From positions 1 through 50,138 of the forward strand of contig NZ_RBAH01000034.1 in the NCBI RefSeq assembly GCF_003626695.1: 50,138 nucleotides of DNA, in the 5' to 3' direction. The first letter of the stretch is position 1. The number at the start of each line of letters is the position of its first letter. This stretch comes from Paenibacillus ginsengarvi. GTDB lineage: Bacteria > Bacillota > Bacilli > Paenibacillales > NBRC-103111. The notes under the pieces were generated by a model. That model was not told the DNA's origin, made no database searches, and saw nothing but the letters and a program-made list of their open reading frames with translations. Below, piece after piece: positions 1 to 8,606 of this stretch. Made by a program: the position numbers and the translations under genes.

Positions 1-364
1 TGTTGGAGTTGTCCTTTTTGGCGGATTCCCGGAAAAAGTTAATGTAAAATAAAGTAATGAAATGAATTTTTCCTCAATTCAGCACGACCTGACATAGTGT
101 GATAGAGTCTTTGCAACGCTAGTGGCCCGAACGTACGCTATTTTCAAGCTAGCGCGCCTTCGGTTTCAATAGCAGCTCCAAACGTACGCTATCAACTAAA
201 CCGACCGAAGTATAGACGGTTTCCGGCCACCCGGATAACCGTCTTTTCGGCTTTACCGCAGCTGCCAGCCGATTGCGGTAGAGCATCACTTGCACAGAGG
301 AATAAGAGGGGTTGATTTGACAAATGCTGATACCGATCGCAACCGGAAAAGGGAGGCAATAAAC
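1..364. other. Intergenic region at left edge
   Basis: No supportable gene was found here. The region holds a 12-bp direct repeat AACGTACGCTAT at 130-141 and 181-192, a terminator-like hairpin at 214-248, and a smaller stem (TACCGCA with GCGGTA) at about 254-280. The sspH ribosome binding site GGGAGG lies just before 365. An ORF on the minus strand at 149-451 has no ribosome binding site and overlaps these hairpins, so it was not accepted. Confidence 0.5.
214..248 (+). terminator. Rho-independent terminator-like hairpin
   Basis: The arms AGACGGTTTCCGG and CCGGATAACCGTCT pair around a CCAC loop with one bulge, followed by a short T run. On the plus strand it would end a transcript entering from the left of the window, ahead of sspH. 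Confidence 0.55.
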
Positions 365-544
365 ATGAACAAGCAGCGAGCCGCGGAAATAGCCGCTTCG
401 CCCGTCATGGCGAACGTGACGTGCGACGGCGTGCCCGTTTATATTCAGCATGTCGACGAAACGAGCGAGATGGCGCGTATTTATCCGCTTGGCGAACCGG
501 AGCAGGAGATAAACGTATCGTTAGACAGCCTAATCGAGCATTAA
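365..544 (+). CDS. sspH: Small acid-soluble spore protein, H type
   Basis: This 59-residue protein begins MNKQRAAEIAASP and contains GVPVYIQHVDE and ARIYPL. These match the SspH family of minor small acid-soluble spore proteins, which accumulate in the forespore core late in sporulation. The length is the family's usual length. The start was set at the ATG at 365 because GGGAGG lies about 9 bases upstream; the frame stays open further 5' but has no ribosome binding site there. In Bacillus subtilis sspH is under the forespore factor sigma G; a clear sigma G promoter could not be proved by eye here. Its presence shows the host forms endospores. Confidence 0.93.
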   Translation: MNKQRAAEIAASPVMANVTCDGVPVYIQHVDETSEMARIYPLGEPEQEINVSLDSLIEH

Positions 545-672
545 CCGGATCGGGGCCAAAGCGCGCAAGCGTTACGGCTCCGTGTTTCGTTTTGGCAGCC
601 TAAAACCCCTTCGCATCCCGGAGCTTGCTTGTTTATAATGAGAGAAGGCAAACTGCGGCGGAGGTGAAGACG

Positions 673-1434
673 TTGTATTCGATAGATCCTTTTGTACGGC
701 ATATGGAGCTTGTCCGGTCGGCGATCCCGTCCTATCGCGAATATCCGTTCCATCTCGGAGCGATCCGCAGCCTGAAGCGGCTGGAATTTCACCCGAAGGT
801 GACCTACATCGTCGGCGAAAACGGCATGGGCAAGTCGACCTTGATGGAGGCGATCGCCGTCGCCTGGGGGTTCAATCCCGAGGGAGGGACGAAAAACTTT
901 TCGTTCTCGACGCGGGCGACCCATTCGAGACTGCACGAATACGTGCGGCTCGTGCGCGGCATGCGGAAGCCGAGGGATGGCTTTTTCTTCCGGGCGGAGA
1001 GCTACTACAACGTGGCGAGCCATATCGAGGATTTGGATAACGAGTTTTCGTTCGGCCCGCCGATCCGCAATTCGTACGGGGGCAAATCGCTGCACGAGCA
1101 GTCGCACGGCGAATCGTTTTTCGCCGCGTTCGTTCACCGCTTCGGCGGACACGGCTTGTACGTGCTCGACGAGCCGGAAGCCGCCCTGTCCCCGCTGCGG
1201 CAAATGGCGATGCTGGCGCGCATTCACGAGCTCGTTCAGGCCGGCTCCCAGTTTATTATTTCGACCCACTCGCCTATCGTCATGGCGTATCCCGACGCAA
1301 TAATTTACAATTTGACGCCGGACGGCATCGAAACGAAAACGCTCATGGAAACCGACCATTTCATCATTATGAAGCAGTTTATGAACAATCCCCGGAAAAT
1401 GCTGGACGAGCTGTTCGGCGACCAGGACGATTGA
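673..1434 (+). CDS. ABC/SMC-type AAA family ATPase
   Basis: This is a 253-residue single-domain ATPase with an ABC-like nucleotide-binding fold. The Walker A motif GENGMGKST lies near residues 48-56, an abbreviated signature SHGES near 145, Walker B as LYVLDEPEAALSP, and a switch histidine in STHSP. It belongs to the small AAA family of predicted ATPases often found singly in bacteria. No transporter or nuclease partner is adjacent, so the substrate is unknown. The start is a TTG at 673 preceded by GGAGGTGA with 5-base spacing. A TATAAT hexamer at 634-639 fits a promoter with a short leader. The frame extends to a TTG at 625 that lacks a ribosome binding site. Confidence 0.85.
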   Translation: MYSIDPFVRHMELVRSAIPSYREYPFHLGAIRSLKRLEFHPKVTYIVGENGMGKSTLMEAIAVAWGFNPEGGTKNFSFSTRATHSRLHEYVRLVRGMRKPRDGFFFRAESYYNVASHIEDLDNEFSFGPPIRNSYGGKSLHEQSHGESFFAAFVHRFGGHGLYVLDEPEAALSPLRQMAMLARIHELVQAGSQFIISTHSPIVMAYPDAIIYNLTPDGIETKTLMETDHFIIMKQFMNNPRKMLDELFGDQDD

Positions 1435-1455
1435 ATGTAGAAACGGACAAGCAAC

Positions 1456-1962
1456 TCACCGTTTGGAATACCAGTAGAGACCGTATTCCGTCATCGTGGA
1501 GGCGTGGCCCATCTGACGCAGCATCGCCGTCACATTGCCGCGATGATATGTGCCGTGGTTGACGACTTGCAGCACCATCTCGGACAGCCGCGTATCCCGC
1601 ACCCCGGCGTACGGATTGTCCAGCACGATCGACTTGTCCAGGTCCGGCTGCTCGCGCAAAAAGACTTTGTATCGCTCGGCGAGCGCGGCATACGAAGCTT
1701 CCAGTTCCTCTATGCCGTATGCTTCGATCTGCTCTTTCATGCTTAGAGTGCCGGCCATCGCTTCGCTCATGTTGATCCCCGACATCGTATCCAGCCAGCT
1801 CAGATCGGTCATGTGAATATGGGCCATCACGATCGAGACGGACGGAAATACGCTCTTTACCTGCTGGGTGTATACCTCCGGCGGCAGCTCTTTCAACCGC
1901 CGAAACATCGTTTCGTTCGCCCAAACGTGAAAATCGTACATTTCGATCGCATAATGAGTCAT
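1456..1962 (-). CDS. DinB family protein
   Basis: The 168-residue protein has the DinB/YfiT four-helix-bundle layout with the metal-site histidines visible as H48 or H50 in MAHIHMTDLSWLD and H136 and H140 in VVNHGTYHRGNV. Members are putative metal-dependent enzymes (thiol transferases and relatives); the reaction of this one cannot be read from sequence. It ends 21 bases from the convergent ATPase gene, with no clear terminator between them. It stands alone, downstream of the terminator of the isomerase-like gene. Confidence 0.88.
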   Translation of the reverse strand: MTHYAIEMYDFHVWANETMFRRLKELPPEVYTQQVKSVFPSVSIVMAHIHMTDLSWLDTMSGINMSEAMAGTLSMKEQIEAYGIEELEASYAALAERYKVFLREQPDLDKSIVLDNPYAGVRDTRLSEMVLQVVNHGTYHRGNVTAMLRQMGHASTMTEYGLYWYSKR

Positions 1963-2008
1963 TGTTTTGCCTCCCAGTGGTCGATTCGTTATATTCTCAT
2001 TCTACAAC

Positions 2009-2040
2009 AACTCCCCTGACAGCTGCTTGTCAGGGGAGTT
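2009..2040 (-). terminator. Terminator after the sugar isomerase/epimerase gene
   Basis: A perfect 13-bp stem AACTCCCCTGACA / TGTCAGGGGAGTT surrounds a 6-base loop, directly downstream (minus strand) of the gene ending at 2059. The T run is weak, but the stem is very stable. Confidence 0.7.
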
Positions 2041-2058
2041 TGATTCGCCAGGTTACAT

Positions 2059-2823
2059 TTACGGAAATACTGTCCTCAAATACGATAAAGCGGCCGCTGC
2101 CTCATCCTCAAACCGGTTCCACGAGCATTCGATCGACAGTCTTCCGTCGTACTTGGCCTTGCGGACGTTAGCCGCAAAAGCGTCAAAAGCGTCTTCGCCC
2201 GCAGCCGGAGCAAAGCGGCCGGCGCTTGCGACATGAACGTGACGGAGCAGCTCCCGATGCTCTACCACGCCCTCGTAAGCCTCCCCGTCCCGGCACATAT
2301 GATAAAAATCGGCGAGCACGCAAATCGACTTGCGGTTCAGCAGCCGGGCGAACCGGTCCGCCTCGGGAACACTGTTGATGATGTTGCACTCGCTCCGGTT
2401 CAGCGGCTCGATTGTTATCGTAATATCCAGCGGGTCCGCGACGTCGGCGGTCCACTCCAGAAACCGGACGATTTGCTCCTCCGCCCGCTCCCGCTCGAAG
2501 CCGTCCGGCACCATTCTTGCTTTTCCGCTGCCGAACACGACGGTCTCGCCGCCCGCCCGTTTCACCCGCTCCAGTGCCTTGTCCAAGTAACGGCGAATCC
2601 GGTCCGCGTCCACCTGCTCGCCTACGATCTTCAGATCGCCGGGCAGCATCACATTAAACGCTTCCGCCGAAACCGGACTTTCCCTAAACTTCGCCAGCAC
2701 GTCGCGCACCTCGGCATCGCTTTGCTCCGCCTGCAAGGAAACGACCGTACATTCGATAAAATCAAAGCCGGCCTGCCGCACGACAGGCGCCTGATCGATT
2801 TTGGCGCAAACGCCGAATTTCAT
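2059..2823 (-). CDS. Sugar phosphate isomerase/epimerase (xylose isomerase-like TIM barrel)
   Basis: The 254-residue product has the AP-endonuclease-2/xylose-isomerase-like TIM barrel fold. All four usual metal ligands can be seen in order: E139 (TIEPLNRSE), D172 (ADFYHM), H197 (RHVHVAS) and E232 (SIECSW). Relatives include IolE, IolI, hydroxypyruvate isomerase and ketose 3-epimerases; the substrate cannot be assigned. The start is taken as the ATG at 2823 with GGAG upstream; a GTG at 2832 is in frame but too close to that ribosome binding site. The Gfo/Idh/MocA dehydrogenase at 4925-6001 is a type of enzyme that often works with such isomerases, but the two genes are separated here. Confidence 0.85.
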   Translation of the reverse strand: MKFGVCAKIDQAPVVRQAGFDFIECTVVSLQAEQSDAEVRDVLAKFRESPVSAEAFNVMLPGDLKIVGEQVDADRIRRYLDKALERVKRAGGETVVFGSGKARMVPDGFERERAEEQIVRFLEWTADVADPLDITITIEPLNRSECNIINSVPEADRFARLLNRKSICVLADFYHMCRDGEAYEGVVEHRELLRHVHVASAGRFAPAAGEDAFDAFAANVRKAKYDGRLSIECSWNRFEDEAAAALSYLRTVFP

Positions 2824-3023
2824 AGTCTCCACACTCCCGGCAATTTATTTTAATGATTAAATAAATTAAGCGGGAAATTTCCAATAGGTCCCAAAGCACC
2901 GATACTAGGAGTATACACCATCGCTGAGAGCGCATCCATCATTAATTAGGAAAGTTTTTCGCTTGGAACAATTTGGCGTAAACTCGCGTCTATTCAAAAG
3001 GACGAATCAATTGGAGGGATCGG

Positions 3024-3590
3024 ATGCGTACAACTATCGTATGGATGCTAATTGTCCTGCTGTCGGCAGGCATTGTCTTCTCCCTGGCCCCGGCGCCCGC
3101 AAGCGCATGCTCCTGCGCGGGACCCGCACCCGTACAAGAAGAGCTGAACCGGAAAACGGCCGTATTCTCCGGCAAAGTAACCGGGGTTGCCGGGCCGAAC
3201 CGCGGATTCATCCGCTCTTCCGCCGACCCGGTCCGAATCACGTTCGAGGTCGGCAAAGTATGGAAAGGGGAGCTTCTCGCGCAAACGGACGTATACACGG
3301 CGTCGAGCTCTGCCAGCTGCGGGTATGATTCCTTTGCAGTCGGTAAGGAATATATCGTATACGCCTCCACGGACAAGGACCAGCTCGTTACCGGCCTTTG
3401 CAGTCGGACGAAGCTGCTGACGGCCGCAGGCGAGGATCTGCAAGCTCTCGGAAACGGGTACGGGCCGTTACCCGGGAAGAGCGGGCCGACAAGGAACGTA
3501 CCGCTTACCGCCGACATCGCCGCCGTTGTTGTCCTGCTGGCAGCGGCCGTATCGTTTCTCGTTACCCGGAAGCGCAGGCGCTCATCGTAA
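3024..3590 (+). CDS. Secreted, membrane-anchored NTR/TIMP-like domain protein
   Basis: The 188-residue protein has a signal peptide ending ...PASA, so the predicted mature N-terminus is the C29-S-C31 motif that is the hallmark of TIMP/netrin-like (NTR, OB-fold) domains. Two further cysteines, C99 and C126, are positioned to disulphide-bond with it. A transmembrane helix near residues 163-181 is followed by RKRRR, which anchors the domain on the outer face of the membrane. GGAGG with correct spacing precedes the ATG. Bacterial members of this family have no settled function; protease inhibition is known only for animal TIMPs and should not be assumed. Confidence 0.8.
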   Translation: MRTTIVWMLIVLLSAGIVFSLAPAPASACSCAGPAPVQEELNRKTAVFSGKVTGVAGPNRGFIRSSADPVRITFEVGKVWKGELLAQTDVYTASSSASCGYDSFAVGKEYIVYASTDKDQLVTGLCSRTKLLTAAGEDLQALGNGYGPLPGKSGPTRNVPLTADIAAVVVLLAAAVSFLVTRKRRRSS

Positions 3591-3912
3591 TGACGACGGA
3601 GCGCTCGGGTTCGGGGAGCCAAGGCAATCGCTATTTGGGGAATAAAAAGGAGCGGAGTGGAACATTTGCATCTGGAACAGCGAAGCGGTCGCCTTTACAA
3701 TCGGATTCCAACCTTGGGAATCATTCGATCAAGGAATCCGATTGTAAGAGCGAGTGGAAGATCAAATGTTTCCGCAGCGGCCGTAATCCATCCCTCAAAA
3801 ACCCCGAATAACGATTGCCTTTCTCTGGCAGCGCGGACCACTATTGACGGGCTTTGCGATCCGATCTACCATATAAGAATTGTAAGCTTGCCGAAATGAA
3901 GGAGGACTCGCA
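3591..3912. other. Intergenic region with a large imperfect hairpin
   Basis: No gene was found. The stretch is dominated by the 115-bp imperfect inverted repeat at 3659-3773, described separately. The ribosome binding site AGGAGG of the next gene is at about 3900. Confidence 0.6.
3659..3773. repeat. Long imperfect inverted repeat, nested hairpin
   Basis: The outer arms GGAACATTTG and CAAATGTTTCC pair with one bulge. The inner arms TACAATCGGATTCC (3696-3709) and GGAATCCGATTGTA (3733-3746) pair perfectly over 14 bp around a 23-base loop. It lies between two plus-strand genes without any ORF. From memory, similar palindromes are dispersed in Paenibacillus genomes; that was not checked here. Confidence 0.6.
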
Positions 3913-4794
3913 ATGAGCGAGCATAACGACCCATACCCCCAATCCGCGGGAGCCGAACGCTCCGAACTGCGGGGCGACTGCGAGAGGTGCTTCGGCTTAT
4001 GCTGCACCGCGCTGCCGTACGCGGCTTCGGCCGACTTCGCCGCCGACAAGGACGCCGGCCAGCCTTGCCCGAACCTGCAAGCCGACTTCCGCTGCGGCGT
4101 GCACCGCAGCCTTAGAGAGATCGGCTTCCGCGGGTGCACCGTATACGATTGCTTCGGCGCCGGGCAGAAAGTATCCCGCCTCACTTTCGGCGGCATCAGT
4201 TGGCGGGAGGCGCCGGAATCGGCGAAGCCGATGTTCGACGTGTTCCCGGTCATGCGCCAGCTGCACGAGCTGCTCTGGTATTTGACCGAGGCGTTAACGT
4301 ATCCCCCGGCGCGTCCGATCCGGACCGAGCTGGAGGCCGCTCTGGAAGAGACGGAACGGCTGACCCTGCTGGATGCCGACACCATCCTGAAGCTGGATGT
4401 GTCCGCGCACCGGGACAACGTGAACAAGCTGCTCCTGAAGACAAGCGAACTCGTACGGAACGAGGCGCAACGCACGTTAAAAGCACCTTCGGGCCGCCGA
4501 AAAACATATGGCCGCGGAGCCGATCTGATCGGAGCCAAGCTGAGAGGAGCCGACCTGCGCTGTGCCAACCTGCGCGGGGCCTATCTCATCGCCGCCGACC
4601 TGCGAAGCGCGGACCTGCGCGGGGCCGATCTGATCGGCGCGGATTTCCGGGACGCCGACATTCGGAGCGCCGACCTGACCGGCAGCCTGTTCCTCACCCA
4701 AGTTCAGCTGAACGCAGCAAAAGGGGATGCCGGCACGAAGCTGCCTCCCACGCTCGCACGCCCGGCGCATTGGTCCGCTTCCGGAGCGTCCTAG
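3913..4794 (+). CDS. Cys-rich N-domain plus pentapeptide-repeat protein
   Basis: The 293-residue protein has two parts. The N-terminal 85 residues contain eight cysteines (C23, C26, C30, C31, C52, C61, C75, C80) in a CxxCxxxCC-type arrangement that suggests a bound metal or iron-sulphur cluster. After a helical linker, residues about 202-256 form eleven consecutive A(D/N)LXX pentapeptides, which fold as a right-handed quadrilateral beta helix. This domain pair is known in Gram-positive and actinobacterial proteins of unknown function. AGGAGG precedes the ATG by 8 bases. There is no operon partner. Confidence 0.85.
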   Translation: MSEHNDPYPQSAGAERSELRGDCERCFGLCCTALPYAASADFAADKDAGQPCPNLQADFRCGVHRSLREIGFRGCTVYDCFGAGQKVSRLTFGGISWREAPESAKPMFDVFPVMRQLHELLWYLTEALTYPPARPIRTELEAALEETERLTLLDADTILKLDVSAHRDNVNKLLLKTSELVRNEAQRTLKAPSGRRKTYGRGADLIGAKLRGADLRCANLRGAYLIAADLRSADLRGADLIGADFRDADIRSADLTGSLFLTQVQLNAAKGDAGTKLPPTLARPAHWSASGAS

Positions 4795-4924
4795 AAGCCT
4801 CCGGGGCGCTCGTTGCTGCGCCATATCGTTCCATAACAATCCGTCGTCACTGGCATCTATTATCGTAACAGGATGTATTACGATAGCTGCAGAGAGGCTA
4901 CCGCGACTTCGTAGTCTACCGGCT

Positions 4925-6001
4925 TTACCTCCCGGCAACCAGCGCATCAACGATCATACGGAACAGCCGCAAGTCGTCCAGCGAATCCTCAACCGTCGTT
5001 TTCGGCTGCATTCCTTTCGTCACGACCTGATGAAAATATTCCAGCTCCACCGTATACGGGTCCTTGAATGTCGGGCTGACGACCGTTCGCGTAAACGAAG
5101 TGCCGACCGTTTCTTCAACGATTTTGGTCGTTGGCAAATGGCGAATATACGGAGTATCGTATTGCACGGTAATCGCTTTTGTGTCCCCGTACACTTGCAG
5201 ATGGGCGTCGAACCGGCGATTGAGGTCCACGCCGGTTTCGAAGGTGGCCCAGTAGCCGTCGAATTCGAACAGCGCGGTAATATAATGGCCCCCCTTCCAG
5301 CTCGAAGCCGCCCCCACCCGTCGCGGAAAACCGATCAGCTCGCGCATGGCCGACAAATCGTGGCTGTTCAATCCGCACATATGTCGGTACACCGACCCAT
5401 ATTGGGCGGCCAACTCGCCAAGCGCCAGCTCCGTCATTCTCCGGCCTCTTCGCACCCGGTCCTGGGTAAACTCCTCCGGAATATCGTCTGGCAGCAGCAC
5501 GTTGCTGGTCTCGTCGATAAAAAAGCGGTTCGGTCCTATAATCGCGCGAATACGCGCGTAATTGATTTTGTCCAGCGCGCGGACCTCCTCCACCGCTTCC
5601 GTGTAGGCCGGCGCAAACCGCCTCATGTAGCCCACCATCACCTGTTTCCCCGCCTCGTCCCGCGCGCGGATGATCGCTTCCGCATCTTCCGGGCACAAGC
5701 AGACCGGCTTCTCGATCAGCACATGCTTCCCGTGCCGCAGCGCCAAGATGGCGCATTCCGCATGGTATTCGTCGCTGTTCAGGACGAAAACCGCCTCCGC
5801 ATCCGTAGAGCGCATCATCTCAGCCACATCCGTATACCGATCGGGGATCCGGTAACGGTCCCCGATCGCCTGCAGCAGCTTGCGGGATACGTCGCAGACC
5901 GATACGATTTCATAACGGTCCGACAGGGACTCCAGAATAGGCAAATGAATAATTTGCGCCACGCTCCCCAGACCGACGATCGCCACCTTTACTTTTTTCA
6001 T
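4925..6001 (-). CDS. Gfo/Idh/MocA family oxidoreductase
   Basis: The 358-residue protein shows the NAD(P)-binding motif GLGSVAQIIHLP at its N-terminus and the family EKP motif (IEKPVCL) near residue 95, followed by the alpha/beta substrate domain. Members oxidise or epimerise sugars, inositols or related polyols using NAD(P). The start at the ATG at 6001 fits GGGAG about 11 bases upstream; a GTG at 6013 overlaps that ribosome binding site. It is divergent from the AraC-type regulator at 6132, with 130 bp between them, which suggests that regulator as its controller. A TATCGTAA/TTACGATA hairpin at 4861-4885 lies downstream. Confidence 0.9.
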   Translation of the reverse strand: MKKVKVAIVGLGSVAQIIHLPILESLSDRYEIVSVCDVSRKLLQAIGDRYRIPDRYTDVAEMMRSTDAEAVFVLNSDEYHAECAILALRHGKHVLIEKPVCLCPEDAEAIIRARDEAGKQVMVGYMRRFAPAYTEAVEEVRALDKINYARIRAIIGPNRFFIDETSNVLLPDDIPEEFTQDRVRRGRRMTELALGELAAQYGSVYRHMCGLNSHDLSAMRELIGFPRRVGAASSWKGGHYITALFEFDGYWATFETGVDLNRRFDAHLQVYGDTKAITVQYDTPYIRHLPTTKIVEETVGTSFTRTVVSPTFKDPYTVELEYFHQVVTKGMQPKTTVEDSLDDLRLFRMIVDALVAGR

Positions 6002-6131
6002 TGCTTCGTTCACTCCCTAAGATAAGGTTCGGTTACTGCTTTACATTGTAATTCCCCCTATTTATGATGGGAATGACGCAGATTCCGTCCGCTTGACTTA
6101 TTTTCCGATTATTCGTCCGGGAGCGATTGCA

Positions 6132-6926
6132 ATGAACGATCCGTTCTCCATCTCGACCAATTACTCGATCAACAAAAAGCCGTATCACACCAACCGGGTG
6201 CTCGCCTCCCATCTGCTCCGCCTGCAGGCCGAAGGCTGCTGCGAGGTGGCGCTGAACGGCGACCGGCATACGTTGAAGCCGGGAGACCTGTTGATCGGCA
6301 AGCCGGGCGACAGCTACGTGCTGCACATCGGGGCAAGCGAGCCTGAAGGGCCGGTGCGCAGCGGAGACTACTACTTGTTCAGCACGATCCCCTGGATAAA
6401 CGATTGGTGGGAGGAGGGCATGCCAAGGTACGTCCACATCGGCTTGGACGAACAAATCGTGTTATTGTGGAAGGCGCTCATTTACGAGAACCGGAAAATG
6501 GCCGACGCCGATGCCTCTATGCTCGATGCGCTGCTGCGACTGTTATATGCCGCGGTGAAGCGGCTGATCGGCAGGCGAGGAGCCGGCTCGGTAAACCGTT
6601 ACATTCCGTACAAAATGAAATCGTATGTCGAGCAAAACGCCTCACGGAAATTTACGCTGGGGGAAGTCGCCGATTCGGTAGGTCTCGGCATCTCCCGCTC
6701 GTCGCAGCTGTTCCATGAAACGTTCCGCCAATCCGTTATGGACTATGCCTTGCAGGTGCGGCTTGCCATGGCCAAAGATCGGATCGCTTACGACAATGCA
6801 ACGCTGGAAGAGATCGCCCATGCATGCGGCTTCCCAACCTACTCGTACTTCAGCCGGGTATTTCGCGCCCGATTCGGGCTGTCGCCGAGCGAATTCAAGC
6901 GCAGCAACCGGACGCCTTTGCCATAG
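6132..6926 (+). CDS. AraC family transcriptional regulator
   Basis: The 264-residue regulator has an N-terminal cupin-like ligand domain (LKPGDLLIGKPGD) and two C-terminal helix-turn-helix units (FTLGEVADSVGLGIS and TLEEIAHACGFPTYSYFS) ending in the family signature RARFGLSPSEFKR. The start is the ATG at 6132 with GGGAG 8 bases upstream; the frame is open to a TTG at 6093 that has no ribosome binding site. Divergence from the Gfo/Idh/MocA gene suggests it activates that gene in response to a sugar-like ligand; this is inference from arrangement. Confidence 0.9.
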   Translation: MNDPFSISTNYSINKKPYHTNRVLASHLLRLQAEGCCEVALNGDRHTLKPGDLLIGKPGDSYVLHIGASEPEGPVRSGDYYLFSTIPWINDWWEEGMPRYVHIGLDEQIVLLWKALIYENRKMADADASMLDALLRLLYAAVKRLIGRRGAGSVNRYIPYKMKSYVEQNASRKFTLGEVADSVGLGISRSSQLFHETFRQSVMDYALQVRLAMAKDRIAYDNATLEEIAHACGFPTYSYFSRVFRARFGLSPSEFKRSNRTPLP

Positions 6927-6991
6927 CCGGATCGCTCCGGAGACAGGTTCTCGGCTTGGGCGCGGTCGGCCAACAGCCGGATATACATCAC

Positions 6992-7017
6992 ACCGCGCGC
7001 AGACAGCTGCGCGCGGT
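6992..7017. terminator. Bidirectional terminator
   Basis: An 11-bp perfect GC-rich stem ACCGCGCGCAG / CTGCGCGCGGT with an ACAG loop sits between the convergent genes ending at 6926 and 7029. Confidence 0.75.
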
Positions 7018-7028
7018 ATATGTTTCGT

Positions 7029-8606
7029 TCAGTAATAAGTTTTAGACTCGTCCGTCGCCACCACGTCGATCTCTACCAGCAGCCCGTAGTTCAGCTCGCA
7101 ATAAACGACTGTCCGCGCCGGATAAGGCGGCTGGAAATAGCTCCGATACAGCTCGTTGAAAGGCCCGTACAAACTGCGGTCGGACAAATATACGGTCGCC
7201 CGGACGATATCGGCTGTTGTCAGGCCCGCCTTTGCCAGCGCATCCGCGATATTGCGCATCGTGACCTCAAATTGGGTAGCGAGGTCATCCCCGGCAATCC
7301 GGCTCGTCGTCAGATCGATACCGCCTTGACCGGACACGTAGACGCTTGATCCGCTGCGAACAGCCATCGAGAACGGCGGACGCCGCAACACCTGCTCCGG
7401 CGCAGGCAACTCACCGCCTGGCTCCCCCTGATCCACCGCCTTCACGGACTCGTCCCGCTCCTGCCCGTAGCGGATGTCGAGCAGCGGAGTGTCGACACGT
7501 CCGTGCGCATATAGCGCCTCCATCCCGTAACCGATCAGCCCCGTGCTCATCAGCACGCGCTCCATCGGAAAAGGGGGCTGCCCGCTTATAACGAACGCTT
7601 CGATCATACGAGTAAGCCGCTCAAAGTGGCCGAAAGGCCGCTTCTTTTCGCTGTCGCAGCGCGCTGCGGTAACGCCGCCGTCCGAGCGGAACGCGTACCC
7701 CCACTGATCGACAAGATCCTTGAACTGGATCACGTAACCCCGGCTGCCGTCCGCATATTCGGCGGCGAACAGCACCGGATCGTTATCGCGCTCCCGCGGA
7801 TGGACGGCCGGAACGTCCGGATAAACGCTCAGCGCGCTTTTCAGCAGCGCTTCGGGCCATTCTCCCCGGTCCATCGCGGCCCATACGTCCGCGCCCCGCA
7901 GCGCCCATACGGCGCTTACGCCCGTCTCCCCGCCGCTTCTCCGCTCGGCGAGCGATTGCAGCACCTCGAGCCCGTGATAACCGTACGCTTCAATCGAGGT
8001 CGAGAAGCTGACAACGAGCCATTCCCGCGCCGTCTCAAGCTGCGCCGGATCATACGCCGGAACAGGGGGCGTATGGGGAATGGACGAGCCGCCCAAGAAC
8101 GGGATAGCCCGCCGCTTCAGTTGGTTGTACATCCACTTCGCTTCGTTCAGATCATAGGACAAGTGCTTATCGGAGAAAATCGGCACGCGCACATTCAGCT
8201 CGTCCAGCGCCTCCAGCGTTTCGCGGAGCAGCCGGCAGCGCGGATACATCTTCTGCCCTTTCTCGTTCGTCGGGTAATCGCCGTGCTCGCCGATAATCAG
8301 AACGCCGTCGATCCCGCCTTCGGCATGGGCAAGCTTGATCGCCTCGGCGATCGTCCCGCAGATCGGGACGCCGCGGCGCGCGGCCATGTCCCGGCTCATG
8401 TCGTTATCCGGTACTTGGTCGGTGTAGATCGATACGACCTCAAGCTGCGGAGCATAGTCGAAATCACCCAGCAGCCGCCCCAGAATGACGTCCGCGTGAG
8501 CGTTGAACCGGTATTCGGTCACGATCGCAGCCACCCGTTTGCGCTTCCCGCCTCCTGCTTGCGGCATAGCCTGCTCCCCGGTCCTTGCGTCCGGTCCGCT
8601 CCTCAT
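7029..8606 (-). CDS. Rossmann/Gfo-Idh-like protein fused to a C-terminal RidA domain
   Basis: The 525-residue protein has two parts. Residues about 20-400 resemble an NAD-dehydrogenase-like protein (VAAIVTEYRFNAHADVI, GVLIIGEHGDYP, IFSDKHLSYDL, PFLGGSSIPHTPP) but lack a clear GxGxxG. Residues about 408-525 are a RidA/YjgF/UK114 domain: SGSSVYVSGQGGID, then DIVRATVYLSD with the conserved arginine, and a LLVEIDVVA end. RidA proteins deaminate reactive enamine/imine intermediates. The ATG overlaps the upstream creatininase stop by four bases (ATGA) with GGAGGAAC upstream, so it is the last gene of a coupled operon. The fusion suggests that the catabolic step yields an imine. The function of the N-terminal part is not known to me. 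Confidence 0.8.
   Translation of the reverse strand: MRSGPDARTGEQAMPQAGGGKRKRVAAIVTEYRFNAHADVILGRLLGDFDYAPQLEVVSIYTDQVPDNDMSRDMAARRGVPICGTIAEAIKLAHAEGGIDGVLIIGEHGDYPTNEKGQKMYPRCRLLRETLEALDELNVRVPIFSDKHLSYDLNEAKWMYNQLKRRAIPFLGGSSIPHTPPVPAYDPAQLETAREWLVVSFSTSIEAYGYHGLEVLQSLAERRSGGETGVSAVWALRGADVWAAMDRGEWPEALLKSALSVYPDVPAVHPRERDNDPVLFAAEYADGSRGYVIQFKDLVDQWGYAFRSDGGVTAARCDSEKKRPFGHFERLTRMIEAFVISGQPPFPMERVLMSTGLIGYGMEALYAHGRVDTPLLDIRYGQERDESVKAVDQGEPGGELPAPEQVLRRPPFSMAVRSGSSVYVSGQGGIDLTTSRIAGDDLATQFEVTMRNIADALAKAGLTTADIVRATVYLSDRSLYGPFNELYRSYFQPPYPARTVVYCELNYGLLVEIDVVATDESKTYY

Noticed and set aside
4727..6025. 432-codon plus-strand ORF opposite the Gfo/Idh/MocA gene
   Set aside because: The minus-strand dehydrogenase has all its motifs; this frame shows none.
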